Shown here: in pieces, positions 1-5,968 of the stretch
Layout of the letters: every line of letters starts with the position of its first letter
How positions within the stretch are numbered: the stretch's first letter is position 1
Assembly: GCF_002014985.1 (NCBI RefSeq)
Contig: NZ_MUXU01000099.1
Location: 1 to 13,821, forward strand
Origin: Moraxella caviae
Lineage (GTDB): Bacteria > Pseudomonadota > Gammaproteobacteria > Pseudomonadales > Moraxellaceae
Direction: 5' to 3'
Length of the DNA stretch: 13,821 nucleotides
The notes under the pieces: generated by a model
Database searches by the model: none
Seen by the model: only the letters and a program-made list of their open reading frames with translations
What the model was told of the DNA's origin: nothing
Position numbers and translations under genes: made by a program

Positions 1-23
1 TAGTTAAACTTCGCATAATGCAC

Positions 24-50
24 GTTATGTTAAATAACGTTTAACATAAC
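24..50. repeat. Perfect 11-bp inverted repeat at the end of the leftward small gene
   Basis: GTTATGTTAAA (24-34) is followed after five bases by its exact reverse complement TTTAACATAAC (40-50). The repeat covers the stop codon and last codons of the leftward 65-residue gene. There is no T-run beyond it on the minus strand, so it is not a textbook intrinsic terminator. It could be a transcript-end hairpin, a protein-binding dyad or part of a recombination site. The symmetry is certain; the role is not. Confidence 0.6.
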
Positions 51-227
51 ATCTACTTTACAACGATCGCCCCCTCCAATCACTGGATAGCAGCCTATCG
101 CATCGGTAACTTGACGCTCATGCAATTCCTCATCAGAATCAAAAAGTTTCTCCATCCGATGATCAAAAGCTGTATTCAAAAAATCAACAATGGTTTTATT
201 TAGCGAAACTTGGTTGTGATCGGTCAT
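30..227 (-). CDS. Small hypothetical protein (65 aa)
   Basis: I do not recognise this 65-residue protein. It begins MTDHNQVSLNK and ends DVMLNVI. It is charged, with an acidic middle (DSDEELHE) and a glycine-rich stretch (IGGGDR). I chose the ATG at 227 because GGAGAG lies about 8 bases upstream in the leftward direction; an in-frame ATG at 251 would place that ribosome site inside the gene. It follows the helicase gene on the same strand after 62 bases, so the two are probably co-transcribed. There is no signal peptide or membrane segment. Location in a recombination module suggests an accessory phage or ICE protein, but nothing in the sequence gives a function. The 3' end overlaps a perfect inverted repeat. 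Confidence 0.55.
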   Translation of the reverse strand: MTDHNQVSLNKTIVDFLNTAFDHRMEKLFDSDEELHERQVTDAIGCYPVIGGGDRCKVDVMLNVI

Positions 228-289
228 CGTGTGCTCTCCAGCGGTAAACATATAACAACCATTCTATCCGACCGCCCAACAATTTTCAA

Positions 290-1891
290 CTACGCAGCAT
301 CACGCTCAAACACCAGCGGCTTTTCACCCGTCTGCTGCGCCAGCAACTGCAAAAAACCACCCACATTGTTCAAATACAGCTTCTTTTGAGCGCGCGTCAT
401 GCCAACGTATAGCAAACGCAGCTCTTCAGGGTCAAGCTCTTCTTTCACACCACCATCTTCGTCCATAAAACTGTCAAGCACGTCATTAGAGAGCACCACA
501 TTGTCCCATTCTAGCCCTTTTGAGCGGTGCATGGTCGTAATGATTGGTCCTTTATGCTGGTTAGGGTCAATATTCTCAACATTGGTGATGGCTTCTAATA
601 CGTTGCTAAAGCCAATGTTTTGGAACATACGCACATATCCTGATATTTCACTGTCCATTGGGCAAGCATTGGCGTAGTCAATCACATCTTTAAACTCACG
701 AAAGCCTTTTAGCTTAGCATGATCTGATTTGCCATCTTTACGCAGCTGCATCAAAGCAAACATCATCTGCTTGGTTTCTTTAAATGAGATGTTTTGTGGC
801 AATACAGCAGGCACATCATATCCATCTTTGCGTTTATTGACTATGTCAATCACCACATTCACCGCTTCAGCATTAGAGCGTGTCAAAATAGCGTCAATCT
901 GCGACAATGCCTGCGGATTGCCATCGATAATCTTGGTTGGTTTTGTTGGCAAACCATAAATGCGCGACTTACACCCTAGCGCATTCAAAATTGGCTGACA
1001 GCACGTTGCAAGTTCCTGCCCAAAACGAAACGATTGCGTCAGTTCTGCTTGTGGCGCATCTAAGTTTTGCATGACATTTTGCGCACCACGAAATGAGTAA
1101 ATCTGCTGGTATGGGTCGCCTACATAAATCACCTGCGCCTTTTGATTGGCCAAAATCGTGGACATGATAGGATCAGCGTCTTGCGCTTCATCAAACAAGA
1201 TAAAATCTGTGTCAATTTGTGGTTTTGATAACGCCCAGAGCTTCAAATACACATCATGCCGCCCTGCCAAGCCAATCTTGCCTTCTGGATTGATGAAATC
1301 ACGCCACATGTCAATCACGATTGGATACAGCTCTTTAGCAAGTACTCTTACATCATCGTCTGACAGTGTTAAATAGTCATTAATGGCACTAACGACATGC
1401 TCAAGCTGCGGCTCATCAACTTCTTCTTTATAAAACAGCAATAACGCGTTATCAACAATATTCTTTTGCTGCGCGGCACTGATAATATCGCGCCCTTTCT
1501 TTTGAGTTTTTACAACATGGTCGCCCTGCACATCTATGCCAGTTTGCATAACGTTCATTAAAATATCTTCAATTTTAAACATATCCACAAAGTCCCAAAT
1601 GGCAAAGTCTTCTGCCAATCTTCTGCGCACATGCTCTGGCGCACTTGCCAAAGCAAGCGAATGAAACGTTTTGGCTTTGACATTTTTAGGCATTTTTCTT
1701 TGCGCTTCAGTCGCAATGGCTTTGTTAAAAGCTAAATAAACCCCTTCTTTTCCCAAATCTTTAAGCGCATTAGCCACAAATACCAGTGTTGATGTTTTGC
1801 CCGCGCCTGCGAATGCCAAAAGCTTCATGGTTTTGCCTTCTTTTGCCAAACGAATGGCGACTTCTTGTTCTGCGGTCGGAGGATAACTCAT
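290..1891 (-). CDS. UvrD/PcrA-like superfamily 1 DNA helicase
   Basis: This 533-residue ATP-dependent DNA helicase of superfamily 1A probably unwinds DNA or strips proteins from it. All core motifs are visible: a Q-motif near residue 6 (TAEQE), Walker A AGAGKTST (28-35), motif Ia with LAFNKAIATEAQ (53-64) followed by TFHSLA, Walker B FDEAQD (233-238), motif III GDPYQQIYSFRGA (258-270), motif IV QSFRFG (286-291), motif V TMHRSKGLEWDNV (453-465) and motif VI LLYVGMTRAQ (493-502). It is shorter than cellular UvrD (about 700 residues) and resembles the short, FBH1-like helicases of phages and mobile elements. The start at 1891 gives the Q-motif just inside the N terminus, with AAGGA about 11 bases upstream. 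It is transcribed away from the exonuclease/RecT operon across a shared 269-base control region. The family call is firm; the pathway is inferred from context. Confidence 0.92.
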   Translation of the reverse strand: MSYPPTAEQEVAIRLAKEGKTMKLLAFAGAGKTSTLVFVANALKDLGKEGVYLAFNKAIATEAQRKMPKNVKAKTFHSLALASAPEHVRRRLAEDFAIWDFVDMFKIEDILMNVMQTGIDVQGDHVVKTQKKGRDIISAAQQKNIVDNALLLFYKEEVDEPQLEHVVSAINDYLTLSDDDVRVLAKELYPIVIDMWRDFINPEGKIGLAGRHDVYLKLWALSKPQIDTDFILFDEAQDADPIMSTILANQKAQVIYVGDPYQQIYSFRGAQNVMQNLDAPQAELTQSFRFGQELATCCQPILNALGCKSRIYGLPTKPTKIIDGNPQALSQIDAILTRSNAEAVNVVIDIVNKRKDGYDVPAVLPQNISFKETKQMMFALMQLRKDGKSDHAKLKGFREFKDVIDYANACPMDSEISGYVRMFQNIGFSNVLEAITNVENIDPNQHKGPIITTMHRSKGLEWDNVVLSNDVLDSFMDEDGGVKEELDPEELRLLYVGMTRAQKKLYLNNVGGFLQLLAQQTGEKPLVFERDAA

Positions 1892-2025
1892 CGGTTCGAA
1901 AGTCCTTGAAAAATAGTTAATATAAATATATAATTAAGGTTATCTTAACATTGTAGGCTATTTTTGGTTGGAAATCAACTGAGAAACTGGCTGGTAAGTT
2001 GTTGCAATCCTAGTGATAGACAAAG

Positions 2026-2051
2026 TAGCCATAGAAAACGAGCGATGGCTA
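2026..2051. repeat. Hairpin in the divergent control region
   Basis: TAGCCAT (2026-2032) and ATGGCTA (2045-2051) are perfect complements around a 12-base loop. The hairpin lies in the 269-base gap between the leftward helicase and rightward exonuclease genes. No T-run follows on either side, so a leader structure or operator is more likely than a terminator. The rest of the gap holds AT-rich promoter-like sequence near 1910-1940 and the repeats described at 2098-2130. Confidence 0.4.
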
Positions 2052-2097
2052 ACGCCTGCGCAAGGGGTTTGGATTATATGTTTTTCTTTTTAAGCCT

Positions 2098-2130
2098 TGT
2101 CTGTCGCATAATACATCTGTCGCAAGACAA
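2098..2130 (+). promoter_or_regulatory. Operator-like repeat and putative -10 upstream of the exonuclease gene
   Basis: CTGTCGCA occurs twice (2101-2108 and 2117-2124), 16 bases apart start to start. The pair is framed by TTGTCT (2098-2103) and its complement AGACAA (2125-2130). A possible -10 box CATAAT (2107-2112) lies between them. Its -35 is poor. This arrangement fits a repressor or activator site controlling the exonuclease/RecT/SSB operon, as phage early regions often have, but no regulator gene is visible nearby. The repeats are seen; the role is inferred. Confidence 0.35.
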
Positions 2131-2169
2131 AAGATTAACTTAACCAACCAACCGTTTAAGGTGAACAAA

Positions 2170-3159
2170 ATGCTACATACACTTCAAACCCCTACAAAAG
2201 AGATGACTCACACTGATTGGCTAAAAGCACGCCAAACAGGTATCGGTGGTAGTGATATTGCCGCCATTATGGGTGTATCACCCTACAAAACAGCCTATGA
2301 CATCTATCTTGATAAGGTTGTAAACATTGATGGTGAGCAAGAAATAAACGAAGCCGCCTACTGGGGAAACGTACTAGAAGACGTGGTTGCCAAAGAATAC
2401 GCAAAGCGCAATGACGTTAAAGTGCAGCGTGTAAATTACATCATTCGTTCACCAGAATATCCGTTTGCCATTGCTAACATTGATAGAGCGGTTGTCAATC
2501 CAGAAATCAGCGGTTCTGTGCGTGTATCAGCAGACAGCACCCTATCAACCGACCGCCTGCTTGAAATCAAAACTTCATCGGCTTATTTGTCAAACAACTG
2601 GGGTGATGAAAACACAGACGTGGTTCCAGACCACTACCTATTACAGTGCCAATGGTACATGGGTATCACAAAAACCCCTAAATGCGATTTGGCGGTGCTC
2701 ATTGGCGGCAACAAATATCAGCAATACACAATCGACTTTGATGCAGAATTGTTCACACAGATGATTGAAGCCGCCCGTGATTTCTGGCTTGATTTGGAAA
2801 ACGGCATTTGCCCCGACCCAACATCAATTAAGAATATCCGCCACAAGTACAAAAAAGCAGAGCCGGGAACGAGCATTGACATCAGCGAAGATGAACAAGC
2901 CATTGAAATTGTCAGCAAATTTCTTGACTTAAAAGATGCTGAAAAAGATTTGAACAGCAAGCTTGATGAAGCGAAAAACGAAATCGCCCTACTGTTCAAA
3001 GACAAAGAAAGCCTAGTGCTGGACGGCAAAAGCATTATGACATACAAAAACCAAGTATCAAATCGCTTGGACAGCACGAAGCTTAAAAAGGATATGCCAG
3101 AGATTGTAGCGCAGTACATGAAACAATCACAAAGCCGTGTATTGCGAGTGGCAGCCTAA
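2170..3159 (+). CDS. YqaJ-family (lambda-type) phage exonuclease
   Basis: This 329-residue nuclease of the YqaJ/lambda exonuclease group probably chews the 5' strand of duplex DNA ends to leave a 3' tail for the RecT-like protein encoded next. Features, numbered from the ATG at 2170, are GIGGSDIAAIMG (24-35) typical of the YqaJ N terminus, WGNVLED with a conserved Glu near 70, IDRA with the metal-binding Asp near 105, the E-x-K pair in LEIKTSS (Glu132, Lys134), and LLQCQWYMG with a conserved Gln near 161. Together these are the PD-(D/E)xK active site. A GTG at 2161 is in frame, but AAGG at 2158-2161 is placed as the ribosome site for the ATG at 2170, so I prefer that start. The C-terminal part (about 240-290) looks helical and charged. 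It is the first gene of the rightward recombination operon, with 87 bases before recT. Confidence 0.88.
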   Translation: MLHTLQTPTKEMTHTDWLKARQTGIGGSDIAAIMGVSPYKTAYDIYLDKVVNIDGEQEINEAAYWGNVLEDVVAKEYAKRNDVKVQRVNYIIRSPEYPFAIANIDRAVVNPEISGSVRVSADSTLSTDRLLEIKTSSAYLSNNWGDENTDVVPDHYLLQCQWYMGITKTPKCDLAVLIGGNKYQQYTIDFDAELFTQMIEAARDFWLDLENGICPDPTSIKNIRHKYKKAEPGTSIDISEDEQAIEIVSKFLDLKDAEKDLNSKLDEAKNEIALLFKDKESLVLDGKSIMTYKNQVSNRLDSTKLKKDMPEIVAQYMKQSQSRVLRVAA

Positions 3160-3168
3160 AAAAGTTTT

Positions 3169-3210
3169 GGTGCGTTACCGCATGCTCCTAGTTACTCTTG
3201 GTAGCGCACC
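3169..3210 (+). promoter_or_regulatory. Long stem-loop between exonuclease and recT-like genes
   Basis: Bases 3169-3179 pair with 3200-3210: GGTGCG with CGCACC, one T-G wobble, then TACC with GGTA. This gives an 11-pair stem with a 20-base loop. No T-run follows; the sequence continues into an A-rich stretch and the AGGAA ribosome site of the next gene. It may be an mRNA processing or stability element that sets different levels of the exonuclease and the annealase, or a partial terminator. The stem is seen; the role is inferred. Confidence 0.45.
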
Positions 3211-3246
3211 ACCCTATTTAAAAAATCAAATAAAAAGGAAACAGTT

Positions 3247-4377
3247 ATGAACACCCAAAACACAGACCTAAGCATGAACACAGACTTGGCCACAAGCCCA
3301 TCACAAGACATCGGCTATGTGAAAACACCAGATAATCTATTGTTGTTTGATGCAGAAATGTTTAATCGTGTCATGCACTTGTCTGAAATCATGGCAACAG
3401 CCAAAGCGGTAGTACCAAAGCATTTTCACGGCTTGCCGGGCAACTGCTTTGCAGTGATTGGACAAGCCTTGCGCTGGGGCATGGACCCTTTCGCTGTTGC
3501 TCAAAAAACCTTCATGATTAACGACAATGGTATATTGGCGTATGAAGCGCAGCTGGTAAACGCAGTAGTGAATACACGAGCGCCTGTTGAAAGCAATTTG
3601 CAGTATGAATGGTTTGGGCCATGGGATAACCTGCTTGGTAAAACAAAAAAGAGCGAGAGCAAATCAGGAAGAGCAATCAGCCATCAAGACTGGGATAAAT
3701 CACTAGAAACACAAGTCGGTGTAACTGTGTCAGCAACGCTCAAAGGCGAAACCCAACCAAGAGAACTGACCCTACTCTTGGCGCAAGCAGAAACACGCAA
3801 CTCACCACTGTGGGTATCCGACCCACGTCAGCAGCTTGCATACCTTGCGGCTAAACGCTGGGCACGCCTGCATGTTCCAGAAGTCTTGCTTGGCGTATAT
3901 ACACCAGACGAGCTGGAAAATCGTGAAATGAAGGTGGTAAATGAAACCCCGCAACCAGCCAAGAAGTCATCTGGTGTTGCAGGTTTAAAGCAGCGTCTGC
4001 AAGAGCGTAAAACACCTGCTAAGAAAGCAGAGCCAGAAACGGTAGAGCCCAACCCAGCAGACGATACTGCCTATTTTGAAGGCGTAGAAGCACTACAAGA
4101 GCGCATTGAAAACGCTACCAGTCCAAGTGAGCTTAAAGAAGTTGGTTTGCGTATTCGTAGCTGTGTCAGCGATGGATTTATTGATGACGCTACCGAAGAA
4201 GATTTGCGTGTGCAATATTCAAACAAAAAAACCATGTTTGATTTGATTGCTAAAGTAAGTGAAGCAAACGCAGACAACGTAGGCGACGTGCGCCAAGCAT
4301 TGTTTGACAACCAGCACCTATTTAGCCAAGACGAAGTACAAGCGATGTTGCAAACATTAGAAGGAATCGCTGGCTAA
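3247..4377 (+). CDS. RecT-family single-strand annealing protein
   Basis: This 376-residue protein looks like a RecT-family annealase, which coats single strands made by the exonuclease and pairs them with complementary DNA. The recognisable part is residues 30-230: a helical start (AEMFNRVMHLSEIMATAK), then VPKHFHGLPGNCFAVIGQAL, WGMDPFAVAQKTFMINDNG and LAYEAQLVNAVV. This gives the usual order of a length-matched helix, the 'amount of sample-able substrate' loop and the 'GMDPFAVAQ' block. SDPRQQLAYLAAKRWARLH (191-209) matches the end of the family core. Residues 235-376 are a lysine- and glutamate-rich tail, longer than in typical RecT (about 270 residues), with no domain I recognise. The AAAAGGAA ribosome site ends 7-8 bases before the ATG. 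The neighbours (exonuclease before, SSB after) strongly support the call. Confidence 0.85.
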   Translation: MNTQNTDLSMNTDLATSPSQDIGYVKTPDNLLLFDAEMFNRVMHLSEIMATAKAVVPKHFHGLPGNCFAVIGQALRWGMDPFAVAQKTFMINDNGILAYEAQLVNAVVNTRAPVESNLQYEWFGPWDNLLGKTKKSESKSGRAISHQDWDKSLETQVGVTVSATLKGETQPRELTLLLAQAETRNSPLWVSDPRQQLAYLAAKRWARLHVPEVLLGVYTPDELENREMKVVNETPQPAKKSSGVAGLKQRLQERKTPAKKAEPETVEPNPADDTAYFEGVEALQERIENATSPSELKEVGLRIRSCVSDGFIDDATEEDLRVQYSNKKTMFDLIAKVSEANADNVGDVRQALFDNQHLFSQDEVQAMLQTLEGIAG

Positions 4378-4388
4378 CCAGTAAAACG

Positions 4389-4423
4389 TTTGAGTGATGT
4401 TTGGCTGTGATGCAGCACTCAAA
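4389..4423. repeat. Inverted repeat downstream of the recT-like gene
   Basis: TTTGAGTG (4389-4396) and CACTCAAA (4416-4423) are perfect complements around a 19-base loop, 11 bases after the RecT-like stop codon. Just beyond are the palindrome GGCGGCCGCC (4429-4438) and another complementary pair GCCGCCA/TGGCGG (4434-4440 with 4464-4469), so several alternative folds are possible in this 240-base gap. No gene was found in the gap. Confidence 0.4.
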
Positions 4424-4496
4424 TAGTAGGCGGCCGCCATTGCTTTTTATTCTCTTGAGGTAGTGGCGGTTATGTAGCACAAAATCACACCCGCGC

Positions 4497-4526
4497 GCCA
4501 CATGGCGAGACTGTGGCACTCATTTT
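4497..4526 (+). terminator. Candidate intrinsic terminator after the recT-like gene
   Basis: GCCACA (4497-4502) pairs with TGTGGC (4512-4517) around a 9-base loop, and a run of six T follows a few bases later (4523-4528). An alternative fold, CGCCACATGGCG (4496-4507), uses the same bases. The offset T-run makes this a moderate candidate for ending the exonuclease/recT transcript before the membrane-protein and ssb genes, which have a promoter candidate of their own at 4560-4587. Confidence 0.4.
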
Positions 4527-4559
4527 TTGTTGTTTTGTCAATTTTTTCTTCAAAAACTA

Positions 4560-4587
4560 TTGAATTTCATAAATAAGTCTTTATTAT
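4560..4587 (+). promoter_or_regulatory. Candidate promoter for the membrane protein and ssb genes
   Basis: TTGAAT (4560-4565) and TATTAT (4582-4587) are 16 bases apart and match the sigma-70 -35 and -10 consensus at 4 and 5 of 6 positions. They follow the candidate terminator, which suggests a separate transcript for the next two genes. The region is AT-rich, so chance matches are possible. Confidence 0.35.
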
Positions 4588-4617
4588 TTGTTTAGATTGG
4601 CTTAAGTATAAATCAAT

Positions 4618-5034
4618 ATGAAGAGAACAGACGCAAAAAACGACGAGCTTTTCTTAGAAGCGTACGCTAAACAAGAAGCGTTCATCTTGCGAACCATCAG
4701 TGCGTTTGGCTATAAAAAGCAAGCCACTGAAAAAGAAATACATGAGCAAAAACGTACGTTTAATAACATGATAAGAGTTTACAAAATTCTCTTAATTTTT
4801 TGTTATGTGTTATTGGTGCTATGTATGCACTATTTAGGTGGCTTAATCAATATCAGCCTAACTTCACCAAACAATCTAATAGTTGGTGCCCTTCTCTTAG
4901 CCACTGTCTTTTTTGCATACGCGCTCTATAGAAGCATACAAGAGCTTAACAGCTTTAGGGATTTGGGAAATCTTATGTTTTTGGGTGACATTTATCAGGC
5001 TACCATAGACACATCAAATCAATCAGCCACATAA
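4618..5034 (+). CDS. Hypothetical inner-membrane protein with two transmembrane helices
   Basis: I do not recognise this 138-residue protein. Residues 1-50 are charged and probably cytoplasmic (KRTDAKNDELFLEAYAKQEA at the start). Two hydrophobic helices follow, near 54-74 (YKILLIFCYVLLVLCMHYLG) and 87-107 (NLIVGALLLATVFFAYALYR), joined by a short loop. The last 30 residues are polar. There is no signal peptide. The only start is the ATG at 4618, which lacks a clear ribosome site, so expression may be low. The stop codon overlaps the ribosome site of ssb (TAAAGGAAA), so the two are probably translated from one mRNA. A membrane protein between an annealase and an SSB is unexpected. A holin-like or superinfection-exclusion role is possible, but nothing in the sequence proves either. 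Confidence 0.6.
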   Translation: MKRTDAKNDELFLEAYAKQEAFILRTISAFGYKKQATEKEIHEQKRTFNNMIRVYKILLIFCYVLLVLCMHYLGGLINISLTSPNNLIVGALLLATVFFAYALYRSIQELNSFRDLGNLMFLGDIYQATIDTSNQSAT

Positions 5035-5045
5035 AGGAAACGACT

Positions 5046-5495
5046 ATGTCTTTTAATCAAGTAACACTGATGGGCCGTGTAGGTCAAGAACCGCAAATCC
5101 ACACCACCAAGAATGGTGTTAAATTCGCTACATTTTCATTAGCAACAAACCGCGTATGGACGGATAAAAACACTGGTGAGCGCAAAGAACAGACCGACTG
5201 GCACCAATGTATCACATACAACAGACGTGCAGAAACTGTTGAAAAATACGTCAAAAAAGGCGACCTGCTTTTGGTTTCTGGCAGCATTTATTACAGAAGC
5301 TGGGAAACCGACGCAGGTGAGAAACGCTACAACACTGATATTAGCGTTAATAACCTAACTCTTATGCCGCGCACCGACAAAGGCAAGCCAGCGGATAAAA
5401 AAGCAGACGCACCTACGCCTGAAGCGTATGCAAGCGCCCCACTGAACGACAACGTAGTACAAAACTACCTAGACGACAGCGATATTCCATTTTGA
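5046..5495 (+). CDS. ssb: Single-stranded DNA-binding protein
   Basis: This 149-residue SSB binds single-stranded DNA during replication, repair and recombination and recruits partners through its tail. Residues 1-110 form the OB fold: NQVTLMGRVGQEPQ at the start, the strand ATFSLATNR, the DWHQC block with Trp52, and LLVSGSIYYRSW with Trp86. These aromatic residues belong to the DNA-stacking surface of the family. A flexible Pro/Ala/Asp-rich linker (112-140) leads to the acidic tip DDSDIPF, which is the partner-binding peptide. It is shorter than chromosomal SSB (about 178 residues in E. coli) and fits a phage- or plasmid-borne copy. AAAGGAAA provides the ribosome site. It is the last gene of the recombination block, immediately before the AT-rich recombinase cassette. 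Confidence 0.95.
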   Translation: MSFNQVTLMGRVGQEPQIHTTKNGVKFATFSLATNRVWTDKNTGERKEQTDWHQCITYNRRAETVEKYVKKGDLLLVSGSIYYRSWETDAGEKRYNTDISVNNLTLMPRTDKGKPADKKADAPTPEAYASAPLNDNVVQNYLDDSDIPF

Positions 5496-5539
5496 ATTCC
5501 ATATACAGAAATTATGTAAAAATACATCGTAGAAACCAG

Positions 5540-5574
5540 AGAGAAGCCTTATAAAATAAGACTTCTCTTTTTTT
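5540..5574 (+). terminator. Intrinsic terminator after ssb
   Basis: AGAGAAG (5540-5546) pairs with CTTCTCT (5562-5568). After one C/A mismatch the stem continues as CTTAT (5548-5552) with ATAAG (5556-5560), closing on an AAA loop. A run of T (5568-5574) follows directly. This is a strong rho-independent terminator. It may end ssb transcription or belong to the left edge of the inserted cassette and shield it from outside transcription. Confidence 0.8.
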
Positions 5575-5583
5575 ACATTAATT

Positions 5584-5612
5584 TTGACACAATATCTTTA
5601 ATTTGATAGTAT
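5584..5612 (+). promoter_or_regulatory. Promoter of the recombinase operon
   Basis: A perfect -35 box TTGACA (5584-5589) is followed after 17 bases by TAGTAT (5607-5612), which matches the -10 consensus at 4 of 6 positions. It lies 27 bases before the first ATG and right after the terminator, so the operon has its own start. There is no clear ribosome site before the ATG at 5639. Confidence 0.55.
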
Positions 5613-5638
5613 TTATATATGATATTTTTGTAAATTAA

Positions 5639-5968
5639 ATGAATATGCATAGATTAGAAACAGTCCTTTTTTCAAATGGAGAACGTTTTCCTATATTGGT
5701 TAATGTTAAAACTGGTATTCCTGATTTTTATTCAACCTTATGGGTAACTGTAGAACTACGTAATCAATCCGCAGTAAACACAATTAGAAATAAGCTGGGA
5801 ACTATACAGTGGATAATGAATTGGGAAAAACAGAATAATCTTGTTATTAGTGATCTAATTCATAACAAAGTACTCTTAACAGAAAACCAATTAGAATCTC
5901 TTATCCAACATATGAGAATAAATGTAAAAAAGCGAAAGAATGTAATCAATACAAAAAAAGTGTGTTAA
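5639..5968 (+). CDS. Tyrosine recombinase A, N-terminal fragment (split gene)
   Basis: This 109-residue piece is the front of a tyrosine recombinase whose catalytic part continues in the -1 frame. It starts MNMHRLETVLFSNGERFPI and contains GIPDFYSTLWVTVELRN and AVNTIRNKLGTIQWIMNWE. A beta-rich start followed by helices that set up the DNA-clamping SAM-like domain is typical of integrases in multi-recombinase elements. After seven A (5953-5959) the frame reads only two more codons and stops at 5966. A -1 shift on the A7 tract would join it to the next frame, giving a 428-residue protein of normal length for the family. Without the shift this fragment has no active site. Very AT-rich compared with ssb. 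The join could be a mutation, a sequencing error in the homopolymer or a recoding site. Confidence 0.7.
   Translation: MNMHRLETVLFSNGERFPILVNVKTGIPDFYSTLWVTVELRNQSAVNTIRNKLGTIQWIMNWEKQNNLVISDLIHNKVLLTENQLESLIQHMRINVKKRKNVINTKKVC
5953..5959 (+). other. A7 tract at the break of recombinase A
   Basis: Seven consecutive A sit exactly where the frame must change by -1. In the zero frame the tract reads A AAA AAA, a heptamer that allows tandem -1 slippage as in IS3-type elements. No strong downstream stem-loop was found. The downstream frame could instead be re-started at the GTG at 5962 or the ATG at 5968, the latter overlapping the stop codon by one base (TAATG). Confidence 0.6.

Noticed and set aside
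2718..3119. A 133-residue leftward frame inside the exonuclease gene
   Set aside because: Serine/leucine-rich translation of the opposite strand of a well-supported gene; no start signal.
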